Shown here one piece after another: positions 53,620 through 62,768 of a stretch of 64,000 nt of DNA; the first letter of the stretch is position 1; the number at the start of each line of letters is the position of its first letter. The stretch is from a bacterium (GTDB lineage: Bacteria > Chloroflexota > Dormibacteria > Dormibacterales > Dormibacteraceae): NCBI GenBank assembly GCA_004299235.1, contig SCQL01000024.1, positions 1 to 64,000 on the forward strand, written 5' to 3'. A program made the translations under genes and the position numbers. Below the pieces are notes generated by a model that was not told where the DNA came from, ran no database searches, and saw only the letters and a program-made list of their open reading frames with translations.

Positions 53620-54777
53620 GTGACCACGTCCGAGCTCGCCGAGCGCTATCTGATGTCGACCGGCCGGCGCCTGCCGGTCACGTTCGTGCGCGGTCAGGGC
53701 TGCCTCCTCTACGACGACGGCGGGCGGGAATACCTCGACCTGGTCGCCGGGATCGCGGTCAACCTGCTCGGCCACGCGCATCCCGACGTGGTGGCGGCTG
53801 TGACCGCCCAGTCCCGAACGCTGATCCACACCTCCAACCTCTACTTCACCCAGCCGCAGGTCGATCTCGCCCGCCGCCTCGTCGAGCTGTCCTTCCCAGC
53901 GCGTGTGTTCTTCTGCAACTCCGGGACGGAGGCCAACGAGGCGGCGATCAAGCTCGCTCGCAAGTGGGGGACGCGCCAGCGCGACGGCGCTTTCGAGATC
54001 ATCACGGCCACCGGTTCGTTCCATGGGCGCACGCTCGCCGCCGTGACCGCCGGCGGGCAGCACAAGTACTCCGATCCGTTCAAGCCGCTTCCTGAAGGCT
54101 TCGTGCACGTGCCCTACAACGACCTCGAGGCCTTGAAGGCGGCGACCGGCGCGCGGACGGTGGCGGTGATGCTCGAACCCGTGATGGGGGAGATCGGCGT
54201 CATCCCGAGCGCGCCCGGCTACCTGGCCGCGGTGCGCCGCTGGTGCGACGCGAACAACCTGCTCCTCATCCTCGACGAGGTCCAGACCGGCCTGGGGCGC
54301 ACCGGGCGATGGTTCGCGCACCAGCACCACGGCATCACACCGGACGTCATGACGCTCGCCAAGGGCCTGGGCGGAGGCCTGCCGATCGGAGCGTGCCTCG
54401 CCGCTCCGCGCGCCGACGTCTTCGAACCCGGCGACCACGGCTCGACGTTTGGCGGCAATCCGGTGGCCTGCGCGGCCGCCCTCGCGGTGCTGACCGTCAT
54501 CGAGCGCGACGGCCTGGTCGGGCACGCGGCGGAGGTGGGCGAGATGCTGCGGACGGCCCTGCTCGACCTCGGCGCCGGGGAGGTTCGTGGACTGGGGCTG
54601 ATGCAGGCCCTCGAGTTCGCCGAGCCGCGCGCCAAAGCCTTTCAGCAAGCTTCCTTGGACGCCGGGCTGATCGTCAACGCGGTCGACGACAACTCGGTGC
54701 GGCTGGTGCCGCCGCTGATCATCACGCCGGCCGAGATCGACCGGGCCCACACCACGATGCGGCAGGTCCTCAGGTGA
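53620..54777 (+). CDS. argD: Acetylornithine aminotransferase
   Basis: A 385-residue class III PLP aminotransferase. VFFCNSGTEANEAAIKLARKWG, TGSFHGRTLAAVTAGGQ, LILDEVQTGLGRTG and the PLP-lysine region MTLAKGLGGGLPIGAC with STFGGNPVACAA are all intact. GTG 53620 follows argB by 5 nt. The stop overlaps argR by 4 nt. Confidence 0.96.
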   Translation: MTTSELAERYLMSTGRRLPVTFVRGQGCLLYDDGGREYLDLVAGIAVNLLGHAHPDVVAAVTAQSRTLIHTSNLYFTQPQVDLARRLVELSFPARVFFCNSGTEANEAAIKLARKWGTRQRDGAFEIITATGSFHGRTLAAVTAGGQHKYSDPFKPLPEGFVHVPYNDLEALKAATGARTVAVMLEPVMGEIGVIPSAPGYLAAVRRWCDANNLLLILDEVQTGLGRTGRWFAHQHHGITPDVMTLAKGLGGGLPIGACLAAPRADVFEPGDHGSTFGGNPVACAAALAVLTVIERDGLVGHAAEVGEMLRTALLDLGAGEVRGLGLMQALEFAEPRAKAFQQASLDAGLIVNAVDDNSVRLVPPLIITPAEIDRAHTTMRQVLR

Positions 54778-55181
54778 CCGTCACCAAAAACGAGCGGCAC
54801 CAGGCCATCCTCGATCTGGTGAATCGCGGCTCGGCGCACACGCAGCACGAGATCGCCACCGCGCTCGCGCGGCGTGGCGTGAGGGCGACCCAGGCCACGG
54901 TCTCTCGCGACATCCAGGAGCTGGGGCTGGTTCGCGCGGGCAGCGGCTATCGCAGCTCCGCCGCCATGGTGCGAGAGCTGGTGCTGTCGGTCGAGCTGGT
55001 GGAGCCCGTGGCGGTGATCAAGACCCCGCCCGGCACGGCGAACCTGGTCGCCAGGCGGATCGACGAGGCGGCGCTGCCAGGCATCGCCGGCACGGTGGCG
55101 GGGGACGACACGATCATCGCCGTCCTGCGCAAGCGGGGCGCCGGCCGCGCCTTGAAGGAGCTCCTGACCCATGCCGGCTAA
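54774..55181 (+). CDS. argR: Arginine repressor ArgR
   Basis: A 135-residue ArgR/AhrC family regulator. The N-terminal winged helix has HTQHEIATALARRGVRATQATVSRDIQELGLVR, of which ATQATVSRDIQELGL is the recognition-helix signature. The C-terminal oligomerisation domain has VAVIKTPPGTANLVARRID and GTVAGDDTIIAVLRK, the arginine-binding GDDT. GTG 54774 overlaps the argD stop; an upstream open stretch is a shadow of argD. It probably represses its own operon with arginine as corepressor. Confidence 0.96.
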   Translation: MTVTKNERHQAILDLVNRGSAHTQHEIATALARRGVRATQATVSRDIQELGLVRAGSGYRSSAAMVRELVLSVELVEPVAVIKTPPGTANLVARRIDEAALPGIAGTVAGDDTIIAVLRKRGAGRALKELLTHAG

Positions 55182-56418
55182 GAAACTCGTGCTCGCCTAC
55201 TCGGGCGGACTCGACACTTCGGTGGCGATCCGGTGGCTGAAGGATCGGGGCTGGGACGTGATCGCCTTCACCGTCGACCTGGGAGAGAAGAAGGACCTCG
55301 ACGCCATCCAGGCCCGAGCCCTGAAGATCGGGGCGTCGGCAGCGTACGTGGCGGACGGACGCACGCCCTTCCTCCAGCTGTTCGTCTGGCCGTCGCTGCA
55401 GGCTGGGGCCGTGTACGAGAAGGAGTATCCGCTGGCGACGGCTCTGGGCCGTCCGCTGATCGCGGCCATGATGGTCGAGGTCGCCCGGCGCGAAGGAGCG
55501 GCGGCGATCGCCCACGGTTGCACCGGCAAGGGCAACGACCAGGTGAGGTTCGACGTCGCCACCGCCGCGCTTGCGCCAGAGCTCGAGGTGGTCGCTCCCG
55601 TGCGCGAATGGGACATGAACCGCGACGACGAGATCGAGTACGCGACCAAGCACGGCATCGAGGTGCCCGCGACCGTGCGCTCGCCTTACTCGACCGACGA
55701 GAACCTCTGGGGCCGTTCGATCGAAGCCGGCGTGCTCGAGGACCCCTGGGCCGAGGCCCCGCGCGACGTGTACAGCTGGACGCGCGATCCGCGCGAGTGC
55801 CCGGACGAGCCCATCTACGTCGAGATCGGATTCAAGCACGGCCTCCCGGTGGCCCTGGACGGCAAGGCCGTCGACCCGCTGGAGCTGGTGACAGAGCTCA
55901 ACCGGATCGGCGGCGAAAACGGAGTCGGACGGATCGACCATCTGGAGAACCGCCTGGTCGGCATCAAGTCGCGCGAGATCTATGAGGCGCCGGCGGCCGT
56001 GCTCCTCCTCCAGGCCCACCAGGCCCTGGAGGACATCACCCTGCCCAAAGAGGTGGCCAGGTTCAAGGACCTCGTGGCGCAGCACTGGGCGCAGATGGTC
56101 TACGACGGCCTCTGGTTCAGCCCGCTGCGCGATGCGCTCCACGCCTTCGTCACCGAAACCCAGCGTCACGTGACCGGCGACGTGCGCCTGAAGCTCTTCA
56201 AGGGCTCGTCGCAGGTGGTCGGGCGCAAGGGCCCGCAGCAGCTCTATCAGCTGTCGCTGGCGACGTACGGCAAGGGCGACGTCTTCGACCAGTCCGCGGC
56301 CGCCGGGTTCATCAAGCTGTGGGGCATGGGGGTGCGCACCTCGACGCAGGTCCAGGGCCAGCTTCACGCCCGCGAGCTGGGCAGCCTGCTTGGGGACGTG
56401 AAGAGGCTGACGCCATAG
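55171..56418 (+). CDS. argG: Argininosuccinate synthase
   Basis: A 415-residue N-type ATP pyrophosphatase joining citrulline and aspartate. LVLAYSGGLDTSVAIRWL is the PP-motif; GCTGKGNDQVRFD, EYATKHGIEVPAT, YSTDENLWGRSIEAGVLEDP and GIKSREIYEAPAAVLLL are family signatures. ATG 55171 overlaps argR by 11 nt. Complete length. Confidence 0.97.
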   Translation: MPAKKLVLAYSGGLDTSVAIRWLKDRGWDVIAFTVDLGEKKDLDAIQARALKIGASAAYVADGRTPFLQLFVWPSLQAGAVYEKEYPLATALGRPLIAAMMVEVARREGAAAIAHGCTGKGNDQVRFDVATAALAPELEVVAPVREWDMNRDDEIEYATKHGIEVPATVRSPYSTDENLWGRSIEAGVLEDPWAEAPRDVYSWTRDPRECPDEPIYVEIGFKHGLPVALDGKAVDPLELVTELNRIGGENGVGRIDHLENRLVGIKSREIYEAPAAVLLLQAHQALEDITLPKEVARFKDLVAQHWAQMVYDGLWFSPLRDALHAFVTETQRHVTGDVRLKLFKGSSQVVGRKGPQQLYQLSLATYGKGDVFDQSAAAGFIKLWGMGVRTSTQVQGQLHARELGSLLGDVKRLTP

Positions 56419-57809
56419 CCGGCAAGGCGCGGCGGCGAGCCTCGGCCGCGAGCGGCAAGGCGCCTTCCGGCAAGCTGTGGGGCGGCAGGTTCCGGCGCGC
56501 CATGCTGCCTGAGCTCGAACGCTTCTCGTCCTCGCTCGAGACCGACTTCGAGCTCTACCCCTACGACATCGCCGGCAGCCTCGCGCATGCTCGCGGGCTC
56601 GCCGCGGCCGGGCTTCTGTCACCGGCACAGCTGGCGTCGATCGAGCGCGGGCTGCGCCAGGTCAAAAAGGAGATCGACGGCGGGGCCTTTGCATTCAAGG
56701 CTTCGGATGAGGACATCCATACGGCCGTCGAACGCCGCCTGACCGAGATCACGCCGGCGGGCGCCAGCCTGCATGCGGGCCGCTCCCGCAACGACCAGGT
56801 CGCGCTGGACCTTCGCCTCTACTGCCGCTCCGCCGCCGCCGAGCTGGTGGCGGCGGTGGCGGCGGTGAGCACTGCGCTCGCCGCCCAAGCACATGCCCAC
56901 GCCGCCTGGACGATGCCCGGTTACACCCACCTGCAGCGGGCTCAGCCGGTGACCGTCGGGCACCACCTGCTGGCCCACGCCGAGCCCCTGCTGCGCGATG
57001 CCGAGCGCTTGCGGCGCGCCTACGACGCGGCGGACGAGATGCCGCTCGGGTCGGGGGCGCTCGCGGCGACGACCCTGCCGCTGCGGCGTGAGGTGGTGGC
57101 CGAAGAGCTCGGCTTCCGGCGCCTGACCACGAACAGCATCGACGCCGTCGCCGACCGAGATTTCGCGCTCGACCTCGTGTATGCCTGTGTCTGCGCGTCC
57201 CTCCATCTCAGCCGGCTCGGGGAGGATGTCGTGCTCTGGGCGAGCAGCGAGTTCGGATTCGTGCGGCTGGCGGACGAGGTCGCCACCGGTTCCAGCCTCA
57301 TGCCGCAGAAGAAAAACCCCGACATCGCCGAGCTGTTGAGAGGCCGGGCGGGGCGGGCGCTCGGGAGCCTGATGGCGCTGGCCACGGTCGTCAAGGGCCT
57401 GCCGCTGGCCTACGACCGCGACCTGCAGGAGGACAAGCCGCAGGTTTTCGCCGCCGTCGACGGCACGCTGGATTCGTTGCGCGCGGCCGCGCTCCTGGTC
57501 GAGCACCTCGGGTTCGATCGCGACCGGCTGGCGGCCGCCGCCGCCGATCCCGGCCTGCTCGCCACGGATGCCGCCGAGGCGCTCGTGAGCTCGGGCGTTC
57601 CGTTCCGCGACGCCCACGTCACCGTGGGCCGCCAGGTTCGGGAGGATGCCCTTCAGGTGCCGTGGGACGCCGCCGCATCGCTGGCCAGGCGCAATCTGCC
57701 GGGAGCGCCCCAGCCGCGCCGCGTCGCCGCCCGCGCCACAGCGGTGCGCCGGCAGGCGGCGGGACTGAAACGCTGGAGTGAGGGCCACCCACCCCCCCTG
57801 CCAAGTTAG
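56319..57809 (+). CDS. argH: Argininosuccinate lyase, start unclear
   Basis: Homology begins at about 56463 with KLWGGRFRRAMLPELERFSSS, then DEDIHTAVERRL, LHAGRSRNDQVALDLR, GYTHLQRAQPVTVGHHLLAH, the catalytic loop GSSLMPQKKNPDIAEL and YDRDLQEDKPQVF. It splits argininosuccinate into arginine and fumarate. The only canonical in-frame start before the homologous part is GTG 56319, overlapping argG by 100 nt. ATA 56415 forms an ATAG overlap with the argG stop, like the ATGA/GTGA junctions elsewhere in the operon, and could be a rare start. No argF or carA/B is present in the window. Confidence 0.92.
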   Translation: MGHGGAHLDAGPGPASRPRAGQPAWGREEADAIAGKARRRASAASGKAPSGKLWGGRFRRAMLPELERFSSSLETDFELYPYDIAGSLAHARGLAAAGLLSPAQLASIERGLRQVKKEIDGGAFAFKASDEDIHTAVERRLTEITPAGASLHAGRSRNDQVALDLRLYCRSAAAELVAAVAAVSTALAAQAHAHAAWTMPGYTHLQRAQPVTVGHHLLAHAEPLLRDAERLRRAYDAADEMPLGSGALAATTLPLRREVVAEELGFRRLTTNSIDAVADRDFALDLVYACVCASLHLSRLGEDVVLWASSEFGFVRLADEVATGSSLMPQKKNPDIAELLRGRAGRALGSLMALATVVKGLPLAYDRDLQEDKPQVFAAVDGTLDSLRAAALLVEHLGFDRDRLAAAAADPGLLATDAAEALVSSGVPFRDAHVTVGRQVREDALQVPWDAAASLARRNLPGAPQPRRVAARATAVRRQAAGLKRWSEGHPPPLPS

Positions 57810-57812
57810 CCT
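57807..57812 (+). promoter_or_regulatory. Candidate -10 (TAGCCT) of coaX
   Basis: TAGCCT overlaps the TAG stop of argH and ends 9 nt before ATG 57822, the same spacing as at argC, trpS and petC. Confidence 0.4.
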
Positions 57813-57821
57813 GTGCAGCTG

Positions 57822-58598
57822 ATGCTGCTCGCCGTGGACGTCGGCAACACCAACGTGACGCTGGCTCTGTTCGAGGGCGAGCGGCTGGTCGCCGACTGGC
57901 GGGTCACCTCCCACCGCGAGCGCACGGCGGACGAGATGGCGGTCGAGCTGCGCCAGCTCTTCGAGTTGCGCGGATACGAGCTCGGGGTGGTCGACGGTGT
58001 CGTCATCTCGAGCGTCGTGCCCAATCTGAATCCCGCCCTGCTCGAGGCTTCGAGGCGCTATCTCAAGTGCGAGCCGGTCATGGTCGGGCCTGGCGTCCGC
58101 ACGAGCGTTCGCATCCGCTACGACAATCCGAAGGACGTCGGCGCCGATCGCATCGCCAACGCGCTGGCCGCCTACACGAAGTACGGCGGGCCTGTCGTCG
58201 TGATCGACTTCGGCACCGCCGTCACCTATGACGCCATCAGCGCCGAGGGCGACTACCTGGGCGGAGCCATAGCGCCAGGGGTCGAGATCTCACTCGACGC
58301 GCTGGTCTCTCACACCGCGATGCTCCGCCGCGTCGAGGCGGTGGCCCCCGACTCGGTGATCGGCCGCAACACCGTCTCCTCGATCCAGTCCGGGCTGGTC
58401 TGGGGGTTCGTCGCGCAGGTGGAGGGCATGGTCGAGCGGATGGTGGCCGAGCTCGGCGGCACGGCGAAGGTGGTCGCCACCGGGGGACAGGCGGCCCTGG
58501 TCGCCGGGCTGACCCACGTCATCGAAACCACCGACCCGCTCCTGACCCTGGAGGGTTTACGTCTTATCTATCTCCAAAACTCGGACGGCCGGTGCTAG
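57822..58598 (+). CDS. coaX: Type III pantothenate kinase
   Basis: A 258-residue CoaX, first enzyme of coenzyme A synthesis. MLLAVDVGNTNVTLALFEG is the ATP-binding P-loop with catalytic Asp, GADRIANALAAY and VVVIDFGTAVTYDAIS are phosphate and sugar loops, and GGAIAPGVEISLDAL and ATGGQAALVA follow. Monovalent-cation-dependent and not feedback-inhibited by CoA in known members. ATG 57822 is preferred to GTG 57813 by alignment and the -10 spacing. Precedes a signalling pair. Confidence 0.95.
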   Translation: MLLAVDVGNTNVTLALFEGERLVADWRVTSHRERTADEMAVELRQLFELRGYELGVVDGVVISSVVPNLNPALLEASRRYLKCEPVMVGPGVRTSVRIRYDNPKDVGADRIANALAAYTKYGGPVVVIDFGTAVTYDAISAEGDYLGGAIAPGVEISLDALVSHTAMLRRVEAVAPDSVIGRNTVSSIQSGLVWGFVAQVEGMVERMVAELGGTAKVVATGGQAALVAGLTHVIETTDPLLTLEGLRLIYLQNSDGRC

Positions 58599-58602
58599 AC
58601 AT

Positions 58603-60468
58603 ATGCTCGACCGTGCCAGCCAGCCAGACCGCATGAAGACGGCTCCGGCCTTCCACGTCTACTTCGTGGGCGACCCGGGGCCGGCGCTCGCGCAGCTGGT
58701 GGCCGGCCTCGGCCTCGAAAGCCAGTCGCTCAACCATCCCGCCGGCGTGGTGCGGCCGGCGCTGGTCCTGCTCGCTCCCGGCCGGGGCGCGCCCGAAGGG
58801 CTGGCCGACATCGCCGTCGCGCCGCCGGCCGACGCATCGCCGTCGGCTCTCCGCGAGCTCCTTCGCATCGCGATGGAGAACGTGGCCCTGAAGCAGGAGG
58901 TGGGGCAGCTGGAGGAGCAGTCGCGCCGCCAGCACCGGCAGTTCGAGGAGCTCAACCGCATCGGCATCGCGCTCTCGGCTGAGCGCGATCTCCGGAAGCT
59001 GCAGGAATTCATCCTCACGACCATGCGCCAGCTGACCAACGCGGACGGCGCCAGCCTGTGGCTCAAGACCGCGGGCGAGGCCGGCCGGCCGATGCTGTTC
59101 CTGGCGTCGAGCCAGAACACCTCCCTCGCCAACACCTACCAGGCGTTCAAGGTGCCCGTCGACGAGAAGACGGTCGTCGGCTACACCGTGTCAGTGGGAA
59201 CGAGCCAGATCTATGACGACGCATACCGGCCGCCGCCAGGCAAGCCGCAGGGCGGCCGGGTGTTCGACGAGCAATACGGCTACCGGACCAAGTCGATGCT
59301 CACCGTGCCCATGAGGAACCACAACGACGAGGTCGTGGGCGCCGTCCAGCTCATCAACGCCAAGCGGCACTTTGAAACCCGCCTCACCGTGAGCACGGTC
59401 GAGTCCGAGGTGGTCAGCTTCCGGCCCGGGGATCTCGTGATGATCGAATCCATCGCCAGCCAGGCCGCGGTGGCGATCGACAACAGGAACCTGCTCGATT
59501 CGATCCAGGCGTTGTTCGACGGATTCGTGCAGGCGAGCGTGACCGCGATCGAGCAGCGAGACCCGAGCACCGCCGGTCACTCGGGGCGGGTCGAGCGTCT
59601 GACCACCGCCCTGGCCCGCGCGGTGACGAGCTTGGGGGCCGGTAAGTATCGCGACGTCCACCTGACCGAGGATCAGTTCAAAGAGCTGCGCTACGCGTGC
59701 CTGCTGCACGACTTCGGCAAGGTCGGCGTTCGGGAGCACGTCCTCGTCAAGGCGAAAAAGCTCATGCCCGGCCAGCTCGAGGTGATCCAGGCGCGGTTCG
59801 AGTTCATCGAGCGGTCGGTCCAGGTGACTTACGCGACCGAGAAGCTGGAGGCCATGCGCAGCGGGCGCGGCAGCGCGCCGTTGCTCGGCGAGATCGACCG
59901 GCGTCTGGAGGAAGAGCTCGCCCAGCTCAACCAGTGGGTCGAGAGCATCGTCGCGGCCAACGAGCCAAGCGTGCTTCCCGAGGACAAGGCGTCGATGCTG
60001 GAGTTCCTGTCGCGGCAGACGTATCACGACATGTCCGGCCAGCCGCACCCGATGCTCGACCCCCAGGAATTCCGTTTCCTGAGCATCCGCAAGGGCACCC
60101 TCGATCCGCAGGAGCGCCTGGAGATGGAATCCCACGTGACCCACAGCTTCCACTTCCTGACCAAGATCCCGTGGACCCCGGTGATGGACGGCATCCCGGA
60201 GATCGCCTACGGTCACCACGAAAAGCTGGACGGGTCGGGATACCCGCGGCGCCTGGTGGGGGATCAGATCCCGCTGCAGGCGCGAATGATGACCATTTCC
60301 GACATCTACGACGCATTGACCGCGCAGGACCGCCCGTACAAGCCGGCCGTGGCGCCGGACACCGCGCTCGACATCCTGCGCGCCGAGTCCGATCAGGGCA
60401 AGCTCGACCGCGACCTGTTCGACGTTTTCGTCACCCAGCGCGTCTACGAGGCATCTCTGGCGAGATGA
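58603..60468 (+). CDS. GAF and HD-GYP domain phosphodiesterase-like protein with an insertion
   Basis: A 621-residue cytoplasmic signalling protein. An N-terminal domain of about 100 residues is followed by a coiled coil (LEEQSRRQHRQFEEL), a GAF domain (about 125-300), and an HD-GYP domain: His326 in HSGRVE, His369-Asp370 in LLHDFGKVGVRE, and HHEKLDGSGYP at 538-548. HD-GYP enzymes hydrolyse cyclic di-GMP or related dinucleotides. Between HD and GYP parts lies an extra segment of about 120 residues, with two copies of the LxPxQxE-type helix (KKLMPGQLEVIQARFEFIE; TLDPQERLEMESHVTH). The next gene, an MBL hydrolase, overlaps its stop by 4 nt. Start uncertain: ATG 58603 or 58633. Confidence 0.88.
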   Translation: MLDRASQPDRMKTAPAFHVYFVGDPGPALAQLVAGLGLESQSLNHPAGVVRPALVLLAPGRGAPEGLADIAVAPPADASPSALRELLRIAMENVALKQEVGQLEEQSRRQHRQFEELNRIGIALSAERDLRKLQEFILTTMRQLTNADGASLWLKTAGEAGRPMLFLASSQNTSLANTYQAFKVPVDEKTVVGYTVSVGTSQIYDDAYRPPPGKPQGGRVFDEQYGYRTKSMLTVPMRNHNDEVVGAVQLINAKRHFETRLTVSTVESEVVSFRPGDLVMIESIASQAAVAIDNRNLLDSIQALFDGFVQASVTAIEQRDPSTAGHSGRVERLTTALARAVTSLGAGKYRDVHLTEDQFKELRYACLLHDFGKVGVREHVLVKAKKLMPGQLEVIQARFEFIERSVQVTYATEKLEAMRSGRGSAPLLGEIDRRLEEELAQLNQWVESIVAANEPSVLPEDKASMLEFLSRQTYHDMSGQPHPMLDPQEFRFLSIRKGTLDPQERLEMESHVTHSFHFLTKIPWTPVMDGIPEIAYGHHEKLDGSGYPRRLVGDQIPLQARMMTISDIYDALTAQDRPYKPAVAPDTALDILRAESDQGKLDRDLFDVFVTQRVYEASLAR

Positions 60469-61313
60469 GGATCAAGTTCTGGGGGACTCGGGGCACGCGG
60501 CCGACCCCCGGCCCGCGAACGCTCAGGTACGGAGGCAACACCACCTGCATCGAGGTGAGGGACAGGGAGAACAACCTCCTCATCATCGACTCCGGTTCGG
60601 GCATCGCCGAGCTCGGGGCGGGGTTCAGCGCGACCGCCCCGCTGCAGGCCCACCTCCTGATCACGCATACGCACCTGGACCACATCCAGGGCTTTCCGTT
60701 CTTCCTGCCGGCGTTCATTCCCGGCACGCACCTGACGATCGTCGGGCCGGCGGGCTCGGCCAAGTCGCTGCAGGCCGCGTTCGCGGACCAGATGGACCCG
60801 GCGTACTTCCCGGTGCGGCTCGACCACATGCCGGCCGAGATGGAGTTCATCGAGCGCAACCCGGGTGAGACCTTCGAGGTGGGGGCGCTGCAGATCACGC
60901 CCCACCTGTTGATGCACCCGATCCCGACCTTCGGCTACCGGATCGATGAGGGATCGGCGCGGTTTGCCTTTGCGACGGATAACGAGATCGCGATGTTCGC
61001 CAACGAGGGCGGCTGCACGGTCAAGGACATCGCCAACTGGTGCCGGGACGCGGATCTGCTCGTCCACGACGCGCAGTACAGCACCGAGGAGTACAGGACG
61101 CACGCCGGTTTCGGCCACTCGACCTACGAGGAGGCGCTGTCGCTCGCCGAACAGGCCGGTGTCAAGGAGCTGGCCTTCTTCCATCACGACCCGGCGCATT
61201 CGGACAGCGACATCGACGCCCTGATCGAGGAGGCGATCGGCAACCACCGCCAGGCGGGCGGCGCCGATGTCGACGCCTTCCCGGCGGCCGAGGAACAGGA
61301 GCTGGCGCTCTAG
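60465..61313 (+). CDS. Metallo-beta-lactamase-fold hydrolase
   Basis: A 282-residue MBL-fold enzyme. It starts MRIKFWGTRGTRPTPGP with TLRYGGNTTCIEV, and the zinc motif is LLITHTHLDHIQGFPFF (H-x-H-x-D-H). Additional ligands are in PHLLMHPIPTFGYRI, FATDNE and HDAQYSTEEY, with a C-terminal FFHHDPAHSD. This pattern is shared with RNase Z/phosphodiesterase-like MBL proteins that cleave phosphodiester bonds. ATG 60465 overlaps the stop of the HD-GYP gene, so the two are translationally coupled. Confidence 0.9.
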   Translation: MRIKFWGTRGTRPTPGPRTLRYGGNTTCIEVRDRENNLLIIDSGSGIAELGAGFSATAPLQAHLLITHTHLDHIQGFPFFLPAFIPGTHLTIVGPAGSAKSLQAAFADQMDPAYFPVRLDHMPAEMEFIERNPGETFEVGALQITPHLLMHPIPTFGYRIDEGSARFAFATDNEIAMFANEGGCTVKDIANWCRDADLLVHDAQYSTEEYRTHAGFGHSTYEEALSLAEQAGVKELAFFHHDPAHSDSDIDALIEEAIGNHRQAGGADVDAFPAAEEQELAL

Positions 61314-61351
61314 TTTCGAGCGCCGGGCGCGGTCGATCGAGCCGAGTCCCT

Positions 61352-61357
61352 TAGTCT
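61352..61357 (+). promoter_or_regulatory. Candidate -10 (TAGTCT) of lysS
   Basis: TAGTCT ends 7 nt before GTG 61365, with no Shine-Dalgarno. This spacing would place the transcript 5' end at the GTG. Confidence 0.5.
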
Positions 61358-61364
61358 TTTGCCC

Positions 61365-62768
61365 GTGACCGGCGATACTGAGCTCGATCTGCCGGGGGTG
61401 TTTCGTGACCGCCGCGAGAAGCTCGAAAGGCTACGTGGCGCCGGGGTCGATCCGTTCTCGCGCGGATTCAGGCCGACACACGACAGCGTGGCGGCCAGAG
61501 CGCTGCTGGGTGAGGTGGAGCGGACGGAACCCGTCTCGCTCGCCGGCCGGCTGATGGTGAAGCGGCTTCACGGCGGCTCCGCGTTCGCCGACCTGCAGGA
61601 CGGCCACGGGCGCATCCAGGTCTTCGCCGGCCGCGACATCCTCGGCGAGGCCGAGTTCGACCGGTTCGTGGATCTCGACGCCGGTGACCTGATCGGCGTC
61701 ACCGGTCCGATCTTTCGCACGCGCCGGGGTGAGGTGACGGTCGAGGTCCAGACCTTCCAGCTGCTGACCAAGTCACTGCGCCCGCTGCCGGAGAAGTGGC
61801 ACGGGTTGAAGGACGTGGAGATCCGCTACCGGCAGCGCTATGTGGACCTGATCGCCAACCCTGAGGTGCGGGAGGTGTTTCGGGCGCGCACCAAGATCAT
61901 CACGGCGATCCGGGGGCTGCTGGACGAGCGCGGCTTCCTGGACGTCGAGACGCCGGTGCTGCAAGAGGTGCCCGGAGGAGGCCACGCGCGGCCGTTCCTG
62001 ACCCACCACAACTCGCTGGACCGCGACCTGTACCTGCGCATCGCGCTGGAGCTGCACCTGAAGCGGCTGCTCGTCGGCGGCTTCGAGCGTGTGTACGAGA
62101 TCGGCCGGGTCTTCCGCAACGAGGGCCTGTCGCCGCGCCACAACCCGGAGTTCAGCCTGCTCGAGTGCTACCAGGCGTATGCCGATTACGAAGACGTGAT
62201 GCGGCTCGTCGAAGACCTGATGGTCGCCTCGGCGATGGCTGCCGGCCGCCCGCTGGAAACCAGCTACCAGGGTGAGGCGGTCGACCTCACGCCACCCTTC
62301 CGGCGCGAGCGCATGGCCGACCTGGTGCTCGAGCACACCGGGCGGCATGCAGCCGGCCAGGAGCTGAACGACCTGTTCGAGGAGCACGTCGAACCCCGGC
62401 TCCGGCAACCCACGTTCGTCATCGACTACCCGATCGAGATCTCGCCGCTGGCGCGGCCTCGCGAAGACGATCCGCGGTTCGTCGAGCGCTTCGAGCTCAT
62501 CATCCTGGGTCGCGAGTACGCCAACGCCTTCACCGAGCTGACCGACCCGGTCGACCAGCGCGCGCGTTTCGAGGCGCAAGCGGCGATGCGGGCGGCGGGC
62601 GACGTGGAGGCGCATCCGATGGACGAGGATTTCCTGCGCGCGGTCGAGTACGGCCTGCCGCCGTGCGGCGGCCTGGGCGTGGGCCTCGACCGGCTGGTGA
62701 TGCTGCTCACGGACCAGCCGTCGGTGCGCGACGTGATCCTGTTCCCGGTCATGAAGGCCGAGACCTAG
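61365..62768 (+). CDS. lysS: Lysyl-tRNA synthetase (class II)
   Basis: A 467-residue class II LysRS. The N-terminal OB-fold (GRLMVKRLHGGSAFADLQDG) binds tRNA-Lys; motif 1 precedes LDVETPVLQEVPGG, motif 2 is RVFRNEGLSPRHNPEFSLLE, and motif 3 is GVGLDRLVMLLTDQPSVRDVILFP. Somewhat shorter than E. coli LysS (505). Both GTG 61365 and TTG 61359 are in frame; the GTG fits the -10 spacing. The stop TAG is part of the left CTAG of the adjacent inverted-repeat element. Confidence 0.97.
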   Translation: MTGDTELDLPGVFRDRREKLERLRGAGVDPFSRGFRPTHDSVAARALLGEVERTEPVSLAGRLMVKRLHGGSAFADLQDGHGRIQVFAGRDILGEAEFDRFVDLDAGDLIGVTGPIFRTRRGEVTVEVQTFQLLTKSLRPLPEKWHGLKDVEIRYRQRYVDLIANPEVREVFRARTKIITAIRGLLDERGFLDVETPVLQEVPGGGHARPFLTHHNSLDRDLYLRIALELHLKRLLVGGFERVYEIGRVFRNEGLSPRHNPEFSLLECYQAYADYEDVMRLVEDLMVASAMAAGRPLETSYQGEAVDLTPPFRRERMADLVLEHTGRHAAGQELNDLFEEHVEPRLRQPTFVIDYPIEISPLARPREDDPRFVERFELIILGREYANAFTELTDPVDQRARFEAQAAMRAAGDVEAHPMDEDFLRAVEYGLPPCGGLGVGLDRLVMLLTDQPSVRDVILFPVMKAET

